DNA of 64,000 bases from Simmondsia chinensis (Eukaryota > Streptophyta > Magnoliopsida > Caryophyllales > Simmondsiaceae), in the NCBI GenBank assembly GCA_018398585.1, contig JAGTTD010000011.1:18653346-18717345 (forward strand), given 5' to 3'. A program made the position numbers and the translations under genes. The notes below the pieces were generated by a model. It ran no database searches. It saw only the letters and a program-made list of their open reading frames with translations, and was not told the origin of the DNA. Shown in pieces: positions 58,401 through 64,000 of this stretch. Numbering within the stretch: position 1 is the first letter of the stretch; each line of letters starts with the position of its first letter.

Positions 58401-58869
58401 ATTGCCAAAAAAAAGACTCATGTGTTAAACTTACTTTGAGCCCCTTAAATTGGATAATTGATGCAGAAACAAGTAAAAGTACATAGAAATACAAACGAAA
58501 TAAAAAGAAAAGGACTAAAAGAACTAAAAAAGGAAAATGGAGGGAACAAACCAGCAAGCTGAAACCAGTGACAGAAGCAAAGGAAGTGGCCAAAGAAGCA
58601 GAAGAGAGGGGGAGTTCACCAAGATGACCCACAAACATAACTGATATCAATTGCAAACAGAAGAGCATCAGATTCACTGTTATCAGCGGCCCTGCTAATC
58701 TCACCTGCTTCTTCACTTCCTCTATTACTCCCCTTGACGATCTTCCATTACTACTATCATTATTATCATCATTCAAATTCTCGTGTTTTACAACAAATTC
58801 ATTTTCTTGGGTGACTTCAATTAAAGGAGTATACAGGGCTGCTTTTCCATCCCTTTGGTCTCTCTCCAT
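23405..58869 (-). CDS. MATE/DTX efflux transporter gene, 7 exons (complete coding region)
   Basis: Seven exons on the minus strand (58869-58552, 47464-46920, 46176-46090, 45514-45458, 33826-33588, 32191-32073, 23521-23405) join in phase to 1482 nt, giving 493 residues plus stop, the usual length of plant DTX proteins. The product is expected to be an integral membrane antiporter with twelve helices that exports organic cations or secondary metabolites using a proton or sodium gradient. Visible family blocks include VGHLGEL in helix 1, the [11 protein letters not shown] block, MVCLEMWSFE, the [22 protein letters not shown] region split over exons 4 and 5, YYLVGIP, and GLWLGI near the C-terminus. 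The acidic N-terminus before the first helix is typical. All six introns have GT donors and AG acceptors, and no stop or frameshift was seen. It looks closest to the DTX16-like clade from memory, which is uncertain; substrate and membrane are not shown by the sequence. Confidence 0.93.
25020..25720 (+). pseudogene. LINE RNase H-like remnant
   Basis: The frame around 25257-25442 ([15 protein letters not shown], ending near [12 protein letters not shown]) resembles the RNase H domain at the C-terminus of plant L1-type LINE pol. A later stretch around 25640-25700 ([14 protein letters not shown]) may belong to it. The catalytic residues cannot all be placed and stops are present. The call rests on a general match of pattern. 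Confidence 0.4.
25159..25216 (+). mobile_element. Extremely 5'-truncated Au/RTE tail
   Basis: The insert contains CCCTGCATATGCGGGAGCCC and GCACTGGGAC and ends in (TTG)n. TGAATCTTG flanks it on both sides (25150-25158 and 25217-25225), a 9-bp TSD. Only the last 58 bp of a SINE or LINE were inserted. Confidence 0.75.
26212..26934 (-). repeat. 3' LTR of the Tat-like element
   Basis: On the minus strand it starts TGTTAAGAATAAAAATAACC and ends CCGAAACA. The centre is a GGTAC/GGCG-rich and GA-rich region that produces long spurious reading frames. Confidence 0.87.
28000..29240. repeat. Tandem array of a roughly 112-bp GC-rich unit
   Basis: The motif CGCCCGAGTACTTC recurs near 28020, 28132, 28243, 28355, 28468, 28579, 28690, 28801 and 28914, a spacing of 111-113 bp. 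Each unit also has CCCATTTCAATTGGAGC and GATGTTAGGTGGGGCAC. Shorter degenerate units flank it (27820-28000 and 29010-29240). Overlapping open frames of about 60-100 codons here are by-products of the repeat. Confidence 0.92.
29320..29620. repeat. Second tandem repeat in the Tat-like element
   Basis: Units containing AGCCCC(C/T)AG...GGGACTGGGTT(A/G)AACA recur near 29336, 29430, 29530 and 29588, with ATAAATCACATA spacers between them. They are imperfect and of uneven length. Confidence 0.65.
29890..31020. other. AT-rich interior of the Tat-like element
   Basis: No coding signal or repeat was recognised in this stretch between the repeat region and the primer site end. Confidence 0.5.
31112..31789 (-). 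repeat. 5' LTR of the Tat-like element
   Basis: A 678-bp copy of 26212-26934 with several internal indels in the GA-rich and GGTACCGG-rich segments. It directly borders the primer site at 31093-31111. Confidence 0.87.
32073..32191 (-). CDS. MATE exon 6
   Basis: This 119-nt exon lies between an ATGCAG acceptor and an AAG|GTAATG donor. It encodes [18 protein letters not shown] followed by YYLVGIPSA and LLHIGGK, a conserved stretch of the second MatE domain. It enters in phase 1 and leaves in phase 0. Confidence 0.92.
32192..33587 (-). other. MATE intron 5
   Basis: A 1.4-kb AT-rich intron bounded by a GTACTT donor and a GCAG acceptor. No transposable element was recognised in it. Confidence 0.8.
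33588..33826 (-). CDS. MATE exon 5
   Basis: The exon begins after GGTGCAG and continues the conserved [17 protein letters not shown] loop, then two to three hydrophobic helices ending at [11 protein letters not shown]. The donor is CAG|GTACTT, phase 1. It is 239 nt long and joins exon 4 across an 11.6-kb intron. Confidence 0.93.
34704..35263 (+). repeat. 5' LTR of the intron-4 copia element
   Basis: It begins TGTTAGGATTATG and ends TTCTAACA. A TATATATGGAG motif near 34831 is a likely TATA box. Near its end (35221-35232) it contains TTGGTATCAAAG, a second primer-site-like sequence 46 bp before the true site at 35267-35280. Confidence 0.92.
35302..36020 (+). pseudogene. copia gag
   Basis: The ATG at 35302 opens [20 protein letters not shown] and runs to a stop at 35857-35859, covering the UBN2-type gag domain ([32 protein letters not shown]). 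Downstream, [13 protein letters not shown] near 35980 is a zinc knuckle whose last cysteine is replaced by a stop (TGA at 36016). Confidence 0.85.
36085..36645 (+). pseudogene. copia protease, with pol deleted beyond
   Basis: The protease motif [10 protein letters not shown] lies near 36157, and the domain continues through [15 protein letters not shown]. After [10 protein letters not shown] the GAG-pre-integrase block is corrupt and the frame stops at 36643. The next recognisable block (SRDVTFDE) belongs to the integrase end, so about 3 kb of pol has been lost. Confidence 0.82.
37071..37667 (+). repeat. 3' LTR of the intron-4 copia element
   Basis: It follows the purine-rich tract AAGGTGGAGATT. 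It is 37 bp longer than the 5' LTR, mainly because of a TG-rich segment at 37160-37200 that the 5' copy lacks. Confidence 0.92.
39002..40648 (-). pseudogene. gag-protease remnants of the nested gypsy element
   Basis: Open minus-strand stretches at 40648-40352 (gag N-terminal part with Arg-rich sequence), 40410-40120 ([16 protein letters not shown], protease), 39915-39568 ([14 protein letters not shown], linker between protease and RT) and 39385-39002 ([11 protein letters not shown], beginning of RT). RT catalytic box, RNase H and integrase are absent. Frames differ between stretches. Confidence 0.7.
40861..40915. repeat. Poly-G tract in LTR
   Basis: A run of 26 G (40880-40905) within a G/C-only stretch. 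The sister LTR has only AAGGGGGAAAA at this place (about 38536). Expansion or a sequencing/assembly artefact is possible. Confidence 0.85.
41308..42445 (-). pseudogene. gag/protease remnant of the outer intron-4 gypsy element
   Basis: On the minus strand a protease segment reads [20 protein letters not shown] (near 42115-42060) with an intact DSG, then [20 protein letters not shown] and [12 protein letters not shown] (about 41960-41830). The more N-terminal gag part near 42200-42440 is broken by frameshifts. The order matches the same family at 48791-57874. Confidence 0.75.
42628..43140 (+). repeat. Solo LTR of a TGTTATGATTCAAG-family element
   Basis: It runs from TGTTATGATCGGG to TTGAATCATAACA and is flanked by AAAAC on both sides (42623-42627 and 43141-43145). 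No internal domain follows. Its 3' end matches, in reverse complement, the LTRs at 52258-52722 and 55775-56219. It contains a perfect tandem duplication of 130 bp. Confidence 0.88.
42641..42900 (+). repeat. Perfect 130-bp tandem duplication
   Basis: Positions 42641-42770 and 42771-42900 are identical by eye over all 130 bases, each starting TTGCGTTTTGAGC. The duplication lies inside the solo LTR. Confidence 0.93.
43262..43559 (+). pseudogene. RTE-type LINE pol C-terminus
   Basis: The open frame reads [16 protein letters not shown], then [11 protein letters not shown] and [11 protein letters not shown] before a stop at 43557, the conserved C-terminal signature of plant RTE-type LINE proteins. 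A second, frameshifted copy of the same segment follows at about 43680-43850 ([18 protein letters not shown] type remnants), so this end is duplicated in tandem. RT and endonuclease are missing. Confidence 0.82.
44416..44985. mobile_element. hAT-type MITE with intact ends
   Basis: Terminal inverted repeats TAGGGATGGCAATGGGGC and its partner ending CCATTGCCATCCCTG are flanked by the 8-bp TSD CTGGGCAT (44408-44415 and 44986-44993), the TSD length of the hAT superfamily. The 570-bp interior has GGGTA/TACCC-rich subterminal regions around an AT-rich centre and no transposase. Confidence 0.92.
45458..45514 (-). CDS. MATE exon 4
   Basis: This 57-nt micro-exon lies between a GTCTCAG acceptor and an AAG|GTTAGA donor. 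It encodes [19 protein letters not shown], the conserved helix 8 block of plant MATE proteins, entered and left in phase 2. It is identified by family similarity and phase continuity. Confidence 0.92.
45515..46089 (-). other. MATE intron 3
   Basis: A 575-bp AT-rich intron. It contains a direct repeat of about 32 bp (45541-45573 and 45599-45630, beginning TTAGATATATAAATGCATAA). Confidence 0.85.
46090..46176 (-). CDS. MATE exon 3
   Basis: This 87-nt exon lies between an AAACAG acceptor and a CAG|GTGAAC donor. Joined in phase 2, it encodes the conserved [20 protein letters not shown] block and ETSVLSI. It is identified by family similarity and by phase agreement on both sides. Confidence 0.92.
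46177..46919 (-). other. MATE intron 2
   Basis: A 743-bp intron with a GTGAGT donor and AAACAG acceptor. No element was recognised. Confidence 0.85.
46920..47464 (-). CDS. MATE exon 2
   Basis: The acceptor GACAG precedes ATGGGAATGG, so the protein runs [22 protein letters not shown], the conserved end of helix 2 and following loop. The exon carries the bulk of the first MatE domain and the start of the second, 181 full codons. It ends inside a codon (TG) at a GTGAGT donor; the missing third base is supplied by exon 3 to give the Cys of MVCLEMWSFE. Confidence 0.93.
47857..48630. mobile_element. MITE with GGCTC(C/T)(A/G)TTTGTT ends
   Basis: The left end TTAGGCTCTATTTGTTTGGG and the reverse complement of the right end (TTAAGGCTCCGTTTGTTACA) pair as terminal inverted repeats, followed on both sides by GGGGAAAAC/GTTTTCC-rich subterminal sequence. 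There is no transposase. The TSD could not be set, so hAT and Mutator-like origins both stay possible. Confidence 0.6.
48791..49178 (-). repeat. 3' LTR of the intron-1 gypsy element
   Basis: A 388-bp LTR from TGATGCAGCGCG to GGGCTACATCA. The polypurine tract CCGGGGAGGA lies next to it on the minus strand (49179-49190). Confidence 0.9.
49160..50210 (-). pseudogene. gypsy integrase and C-terminal tail
   Basis: [10 protein letters not shown] near 50120 is the zinc-binding end. The catalytic core is spread over two frames, with [16 protein letters not shown] (49885 region, DRD changed to NRD) and [17 protein letters not shown] (about 49800-49750). After a stop near 49500, [17 protein letters not shown] and [17 protein letters not shown] (49370-49230) form the C-terminal tail. 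It is inactive. Confidence 0.83.
50279..50977 (-). pseudogene. gypsy RNase H
   Basis: [17 protein letters not shown] near 50780, [28 protein letters not shown] near 50600 and [10 protein letters not shown] near 50460 are the standard RNase H blocks. One in-frame stop lies near 50627. Confidence 0.85.
50920..51860 (-). pseudogene. gypsy reverse transcriptase
   Basis: Minus-strand blocks in order: [17 protein letters not shown] near 51550, [15 protein letters not shown] near 51410, [13 protein letters not shown] near 51300, and [12 protein letters not shown] (YFDD at about 51213-51202, intact). A thumb part, [11 protein letters not shown] and [16 protein letters not shown], follows to 50920. 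Stops near 51490 and 51175 and a small deletion interrupt it. Confidence 0.87.
51871..52254 (-). pseudogene. gypsy aspartic protease
   Basis: The segment [17 protein letters not shown] shows the protease active-site region; the usual DSGS reads DLGS, so the conserved serine is changed. [17 protein letters not shown] and [12 protein letters not shown] follow, as in the two other family members in intron 4. It is cut off at its N-terminal side by the inner element. Confidence 0.8.
52422..52450. repeat. Poly-C tract in LTR
   Basis: A run of 29 C lies in the 3' LTR where the 5' LTR has only CTCCCCTATTTATAC (55930). It lies next to the TTTATAC motif. Expansion or artefact. Confidence 0.88.
52800..52925. 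repeat. 63-bp tandem duplication
   Basis: TTCTGAAATGCAGCTGGAAG and the following 30 bp occur twice, at about 52808 and 52871, in the 3' end of the non-autonomous element. Confidence 0.85.
53065..54990 (-). pseudogene. Unknown Gln-rich open frames in the non-autonomous element
   Basis: Four minus-strand stretches (54990-54565, 54483-53959, 54044-53595, 53385-53065) of 106-174 codons lie in sense with the element. They are rich in Gln, Val, Lys and Asn. Two contain related phrases, [15 protein letters not shown] and [13 protein letters not shown], suggesting an internal repeat. No zinc knuckle, protease, RT or integrase motif appears. Shared direction and order suggest one decayed long frame, perhaps a diverged gag-like or captured sequence. 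I do not recognise it. Confidence 0.4.
56225..57405 (-). pseudogene. gag of the intron-1 gypsy element
   Basis: The N-terminal part (57405-57217) has a charged helix ([21 protein letters not shown]). After a frameshift the capsid block follows at 57072-56719 with [14 protein letters not shown] and [13 protein letters not shown] zinc knuckle, [14 protein letters not shown], is read near 56505-56460. The frame ends at the inner element insertion. Confidence 0.82.
57506..57874 (-). repeat. 5' LTR of the intron-1 gypsy element
   Basis: A 369-bp LTR from TGACGCAGCACG to GGGCTGCATCA, directly beside the primer site. It differs from the 3' LTR by many substitutions and a deletion near 57820. Confidence 0.9.
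57880..58254. other. Intron 1 spacer
   Basis: AT-rich intron sequence with no recognised element. Confidence 0.6.
58263..58327 (-). mobile_element. Truncated Au/RTE tail near exon 1
   Basis: Read on the minus strand it has GACCCTGCATATGTGGGAGC and CCCTTGAGGCATTGG and ends in (TTG)n. ACTCATAC flanks it (58255-58262 and 58328-58335), an 8-bp TSD. It lies about 225 bp from the exon 1 donor. Confidence 0.75.
58552..58869 (-). CDS. MATE exon 1
   Basis: The exon starts at the ATG at 58869-58867 and encodes 106 residues: a charged Asn/Asp-rich cytosolic N-terminus, then the first MatE helices ([16 protein letters not shown], then [15 protein letters not shown]). It ends in phase 0 after GFSLL at a CTG|GTTTGT donor. 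Reading on into the intron gives an artificial continuation of about 70 residues without family similarity, so the exon end is set by the donor and by the match to exon 2. Confidence 0.92.
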
Positions 58870-59035
58870 ATTTTAATGGAGTTTTTGCTCCCTTTTTTTT
58901 TTTTTTTCCTCTCAAGTAAAGGCAGTACAGAGTAAGGAGAACGAAAAGGGGAGGGACAACATTTTGTGAGGCAGACTTTCATTTGTCAGAATCCTTCCAT
59001 GGTTTTTTTGATAAATGTTAATCGGCCGTCAATTA

Positions 59036-62000
59036 ATCTTTCTATATATTTAAGGATAAATCTTTCCTCGTATAGGAGGGCTTCTCCCTTCAAATGCACA
59101 AAATTTAAGGCCCCACTCAAATACATAAATTTCTAAAATTTATCAGAAATTAAAAAAAAAGAACCTTTAAAAATTGCTCACATACATATGTACAGTTAAC
59201 TTACGAGCCACTATACCCCCAACAACCCACTTCAAGGGACAGTTTATTTTTTTAAAAAAATATTAAATAAAAAAACTGTCACTTTGCATAACTGTGATAA
59301 AATTCTAGAGTAGAAAAAGATTTTTTTACAAAAATGGCACTATTTTAAAAAAAATTACCAAAGTGGCATAATTTCAAAAATATTTACCAAAATAACACCA
59401 TTTATCGTAACTTTATGAACATACACCATTTTAAATGGTGTAACCCCATCAACAAATTTTTCTTTTTAATATTTAGTGGGGGTACGCAGTAACAAATAGC
59501 GTGCCCCAATCAAAAAAAAAAATTTATATTATGTGGGTATACGCCATTTATGACGGCGTACCCCTCCCACAACTTTTTTTTATTTAAATTACTAAAATTA
59601 TTAAATAATTAAAATTTTTTAAAGGGTTATTTATATCAAAGGTTTTTATACTTTTTTAATTGTGTTAATTTAATCCTTATACTTTTAATTGTATCAATTT
59701 AATCCATAAATAATTTTAAATGTGTAAATTTATTTTCTTTGATCAAATATTTTCATATATTTAAGGACAAGTCTCTCCTTATATAGGAGGGCTTCTCCCT
59801 TCAAATGCACAAAATTTAAGGCCCCGCTCAAATACATAAATTTCCAAAATTTATCAGAAATTAAAAAAAAAAAGGAACCCTTAAAAATTGCTCACATACA
59901 TATGTACAATTAACTTACGAGCCACTATGCCCCAACAACCCACTTCAAGGGACAGTTTTTTTTTTTTAAAATATTAAATAAAGAAAATTGTCACTTTGCA
60001 TAACTGTGATGAAATTCTAGAGTAGAAAAAGATTTTTTTTACCCAATTGGCACTATTTTAAAAAAAATAACCAAAATAGCATAGTTTCAAAAATATTTAT
60101 CAAAATAATACCATTTACTGCAACTTTATCAACATACACCATTTTAAATGGAGTAACCCCATCAACAATTTTTTTTTTTTAATATTTAGTGGGGGTATGC
60201 AGTAACAAATGGTGTGCCCCAATCAAGAAAAAAAAATTTATATTATATGGTGTACGCCATTTATGACGGCGTGCCCCTACCACAACTTTTTTTTGTTTAA
60301 ATTACTAAAATTATTAAATAATTAAAAATTTTTAAAGGGTTATTTACATCAAAGATTTCTATACTTTTTCAGTTGTGTTAATTGAGTCCTTATACTTTTA
60401 ATTATGTCAATTTAGTCCATGAACAATTTTAAATGTGTCAATTTATTTCCTTTGATCAAATCTTTTTACATATTTAAGGACAATTCTCTCCTTATACAGG
60501 AGGGCTTCTCCCTTCAAATGCAAAAAATTTAAGGCTCCACTCAGATACATAAATTTCCAAAATTTATCAAAATTTTAAAAAAAAGAACCCTTAGAAATTG
60601 CTCACATACATATGTATAGTTAACTTACAAGCCACTATGCCCCAACAACCCACTTCCAAGGGACAGCTCATTTTTTTTTAAAAAAAATATTATATAAAGA
60701 AAACTATCACTTTGCATAACTGTGATAAAATTCTAGAGTAGAAAAAGATTTTTTTTACCCAATTGGCACTATTTTAAAAAAATTACCAAAATAGCATAGT
60801 TTTAAAAATATTTACCAAAATAACACCATTTACTGTAACTTTATCAACATACGCCATTTTAAATGGTGTAACCCCGTCAACAAAATTTTTTTTAATATTT
60901 AGTGGGGGTACGCAGTAACAAATGGCGTGCCCCAATCAATAAAAAATTTTATATTATGTGGGTGTACACCATTTATGACGGCGTACCCCTACCACAACTT
61001 TTTTTATTTAAATTATTTAAATTATTAAATAATTAAAAATTTTTAAAGGGTTATTTACGTCAAAGATTTTTATACCTTTTCAATTGTGCTAATTTAGTCC
61101 TTATGCTTTTAATTGTATCAATTTGGTCCATGAACAATTTTAAATGTGTCAATTTTGTCCATAAACAATTTTAAATATAGCAATTTATTTTCTTTGATCA
61201 AATTTTTCTATATATTTAAGGACAAGTATCACCTTATATAGGAGGGCTTCTCCCTTCAAATGCACAAAATTTAAGGCCCCGCTCAAATACATAAATTTCC
61301 CAAATTTATCAGAAATTAAAAAAAAAAAGGAACCCTTAAAAATTGCTCACATACATATGTACAATTAACTTACGAGCCACTATGCCCCAACAACGCACTT
61401 CAAGGGACAACTTTTTTTTTTTTTTTTAAATATTAAATAAAGAAAATTGTCACTTTGCATAACTGTGATAAAATTCTAGAGTAGAAAAAGATTTTTTTTA
61501 TCCAATTGGTACTATTTTAAAAAAAATTACCAAAATAGCATAATTTCAAAAATATTTACCAAAATAACACCATTTACTGTAACTTTATCAACATACACCA
61601 TTTTAAATGGTGTAACCCCATCAACAATTTTTTTTTTAATTTTTAGTGGGGGTATGCAGTAACAAATGGTGTGCCCCAATCAAAAAAAAAAATTTATATT
61701 ATGTGGTGTACGCCATTTATGACGGCGTACCCCTACCACAACTTTTTTTTGTTTAAATTACTAAAATTATTAAATAATTAAAAATTTTTAAAGGGTTATT
61801 TACGTCAAAGATTTCTATACTTTTTCAGTTGTGTTAATTTAGTCCTTATACTTTTAATTATGTCAATTTAGTCCATGAATAATTTTAAATGTGTCAATTT
61901 ATTTCCTTTGATCAAATCTTTTTATATATTTAAGGACAATTCTCTCCTTATACAGGAGGGCTTCTCCCTTCAAATGCAAAAAATTTAAGGCCCCACTCAA

Positions 62001-63350
62001 ATACATAAATTTCCAAAATTTATCAAAATTTTAAAAAAAAGAACCCTTAAAAATTGCTCACATACATATGTACAGTTAACTTACAAGCCACTATGCCCCA
62101 ACAACCCACTTCCAAGGGACAGTTCATTTTTTTTTTTTTTAAATATTATATAAAGAAAACTATCACTTTGCAAAACTGTGATAAAATTCTAGAGTAGAAA
62201 AAGATTTTTTTTACCCAATTGCCACTATTTTAAAAAAATTATCAAAATAGCATTGTTTCAAAAATATTTACTAAAATAACACCATTTACTGTAACTTTAT
62301 CAACATACACCATTTTAAATGGTGTAACCCCGTCAACAAATTTTTTTTTAATATTTAGTGGGGGTACGCATTAACAAATGGCGTGCCCCAATCAAAAAAA
62401 AATTTTATATTATGTGGGTGTACGCCATTTATGACTGTGTACCCCTACCACAACTTTTTTTATTTAAATTATTAAATAATTAAAAATTTTTAAAGGGTTA
62501 TTTACGTCAAAGGTTTCTATACTTTTTCAATTGTGCTAATTTAGTCCTTATACTTTTAATTTTATCAATTTAGTCCATGAACAATTTGAAATATGCTAAT
62601 TTTGTCCATAAATAATTTTAAATGTGTTAATTTATTTTCTTTGATCAAATTTTTCTATATATTTAAGGACAAGTCTCTCCTTATATAGGAGGGCTTCTCC
62701 CTTCAAATGCACAAAATTTAAGGCCCCACTCAAATACATAAATTTCCAAAATTTATCAGAAATTAAAAAAAAAGAACCCTTAAAAATTGCTCACATACAT
62801 ATGTACAGTTAACTTACGAGCCACTATGCCCCAACAACCCACTTCAAGGGACAGTTTATTTTTTTTAAAAAAATATTAAATAAAGAAAACTATCACTTTG
62901 CATAACTGTGATAAAATTCTAGAGTAGAAAAAGAATTTTTTTTAACCCAATTGGCACTATTTTAAAAAAAATTACCAAAATAGCATAGTTTTCAAAATAT
63001 TTATCAAAATAACACCATTTACTGTAACTTTATCAACATACGTCATTTTAAATGGTGTAATCCCATCAACAAATTTTTTTTTAACATTTAGTGGGGGTAC
63101 GCAGTAACAAACGGCGTGCCCCAGTTAAAATAAAAAATTTATATTATGTGGGTCTAGGCCATTTATGACGGTGTACCCCTACCAAAACTTTTTTTTATTT
63201 AAATTATTAAAATTATAAATAATTAAAAATTTTTAAAGGGTTATTTACCTCAAAGGTCTCTATACTTTTTCAATTGTGTTTTTAATTGTGTCAATTTAGT
63301 CCATGAATAATTTTAAATGTGTCAATTTATTTCCTTTGATCAAATTTAAG
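59036..63350. repeat. Six-copy tandem array of a 711-742-bp AT-rich unit
   Basis: The anchor TTAAGGA recurs at about 59050, 59761, 60474, 61216, 61930 and 62663. Every unit has the same order: AGGAGGGCTTCTCCCTTCAA, ACATACATATGTAC, GCCACTATGCCCCAACAAC, CATTTTAAATGG, GTGGGGGTACGCAG, GCCATTTATGACGGCGTACC, then an AGTCC/TTAGTCCAT-rich end. Units differ by substitutions and small indels. No coding potential. The array begins about 170 bp upstream of the MATE start codon. Confidence 0.93.
59042..59053 (-). promoter_or_regulatory. Possible TATA box of the MATE gene
   Basis: On the minus strand a TAAATATATAG motif lies about 175 bp upstream of the MATE ATG. Apart from it, the leader is pyrimidine/purine biased with a long homopolymer at 58892-58908. 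The motif sits at the edge of the first unit of the upstream tandem array, where it recurs in diverged form. No transcription start was determined. Confidence 0.35.
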
Positions 63351-63567
63351 TTATATCAGTGATGTAATTTTTAACGGTAAGTAAATGAATTTATAATAAC
63401 ATAATTTTACCGTTTAAAATTACGTCACTAATATAACTTAAATTGATCAAAGAAACTAAATTGACATTTTAAATTATTCATGGACTAAATTGACACAATT
63501 AAATGTACAAGGACTAAATTAATACAATTAAGAAAGTATAGAGACATTTGGCGTAAATAATCCTTTA
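63236..63567. repeat. Fold-back inverted repeat at the array end
   Basis: The left arm (63236-63380) and right arm (63407-63567) are imperfect inverted copies around a 26-bp loop. The centre is TTTTTAACGGTAA versus TTACCGTTTAAAA, and the outer ends are AAAGGGTTATTTA versus GTAAATAATCCTTT. The left arm is also the end of the last tandem unit. A further arm-like fragment lies at 63696-63775. Confidence 0.8.
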
Positions 63568-63849
63568 AATTTTAATAATTTTTAAATATAATAAATTTTA
63601 TATTTTATATTTTCATGAAAGTACATTAACATTATTATAATATTATATGTGTCATCTATTTTTCCCGAGTGATTATTCTGGTCACTTATTAATTATCGCA
63701 TGAACAATTTAAAATGTGACAATTTAGTTTCTTTGATCAAATTTAAGTTATGTTAGTGACCTAATTTTAAACGGTAATATAATGTTACATGTAAGTAATT
63801 ATTATAAATGCATCTATTAACTCAATTTAATCTATTTACCGTTTAAAAT

Positions 63850-63964
63850 TATCTATCCTCTATATCTATCCCTATCTCATTCTCTCTCTCTATCTCTTCT
63901 ATCTCTATCTCTATCATCTGTCTTTATCCCTATCTCTCTCTCTCTTTCTCTTTTTTTTTTTTTT
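63850..63964. repeat. TCTATC/CT microsatellite
   Basis: Interrupted TCTATC, CTATCT and CT repeats end in a T tract at 63950-63964. Confidence 0.85.
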
Positions 63965-64000
63965 AATCCTCTATCTTTATCCCTTGGAAACAGCCTCTCT

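Larger units (their letters stand above)
47465..58551 (-). other. MATE intron 1 (11.1 kb)
   Basis: The intron runs from the GTTTGT donor to the GACAG acceptor. It contains a MITE, a 9.1-kb gypsy insertion that itself contains another element, and a truncated SINE tail. Stretches 48631-48785 and 57880-58254 look like original intron. Confidence 0.9.

Noticed and set aside
58330..58551. MATE exon 1 extending to the stop at 58330
   Set aside because: The translation loses family similarity right after GFSLL, where a GT donor lies, and exon 2 continues the family sequence in phase.
59036..63350. CRISPR-like or centromeric array
   Set aside because: The units are long (about 715 bp), contiguous without spacers, few in number, and the genome is a plant. 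A centromeric role cannot be judged from six copies.

Overview
This is nuclear DNA of a flowering plant, most likely a eudicot; I cannot name the species. The evidence is one seven-exon plant-type gene with canonical GT-AG introns, Ty1/copia and Ty3/gypsy retrotransposons with plant-type primer sites, an RTE-type LINE with an Au-SINE-like 3' tail, hAT MITEs and AT-rich spacers. No bacterial, organellar, CRISPR or prophage feature was seen.

The only clear host gene is a MATE (multidrug and toxic compound extrusion, DTX family) transporter on the minus strand, 58869 down to 23405. Joining the seven exons read from the sequence gives 1482 nt, or 493 codons plus stop, with every junction in phase. 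The gene spans 35.5 kb because introns 1, 4 and 6 (about 11.1, 11.6 and 8.6 kb) are filled with transposable elements.

Layout. 1-12294: a decayed copia element whose 5' LTR is cut by the window edge, with a chromovirus-like gypsy element (5005-10909) nested in its RNase H region. 12809-14570: a rearranged, gag-pol-less LTR element. 15511-21097: a large non-autonomous LTR element carrying a SINE (19305-19547) made of a 5S rRNA-like head joined to an Au/RTE-like tail. 21130 to about 22600: a truncated relative of that LTR element in inverted orientation. 23405-58869: the MATE gene. Its intron 6 holds a hAT MITE split by a Tat-like non-autonomous element with a 112-bp tandem array. Its intron 4 holds a stack of six mutually nested elements, each bounded by a target-site duplication (TSD). 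Its intron 1 holds a MITE and a gypsy element interrupted by a non-autonomous gypsy relative. 59036-63350: six tandem copies of a roughly 715-bp AT-rich repeat starting about 170 bp upstream of the MATE start codon, followed by a fold-back repeat and a pyrimidine-rich microsatellite.

The most unusual item is the 5S-rRNA-headed SINE. Its 3' end matches the 3' end of an RTE-type LINE copy found elsewhere in the same window, which suggests a SINE/LINE partnership. All calls come from reading the sequence by eye; family names rest on motifs and structure, not on database searches.
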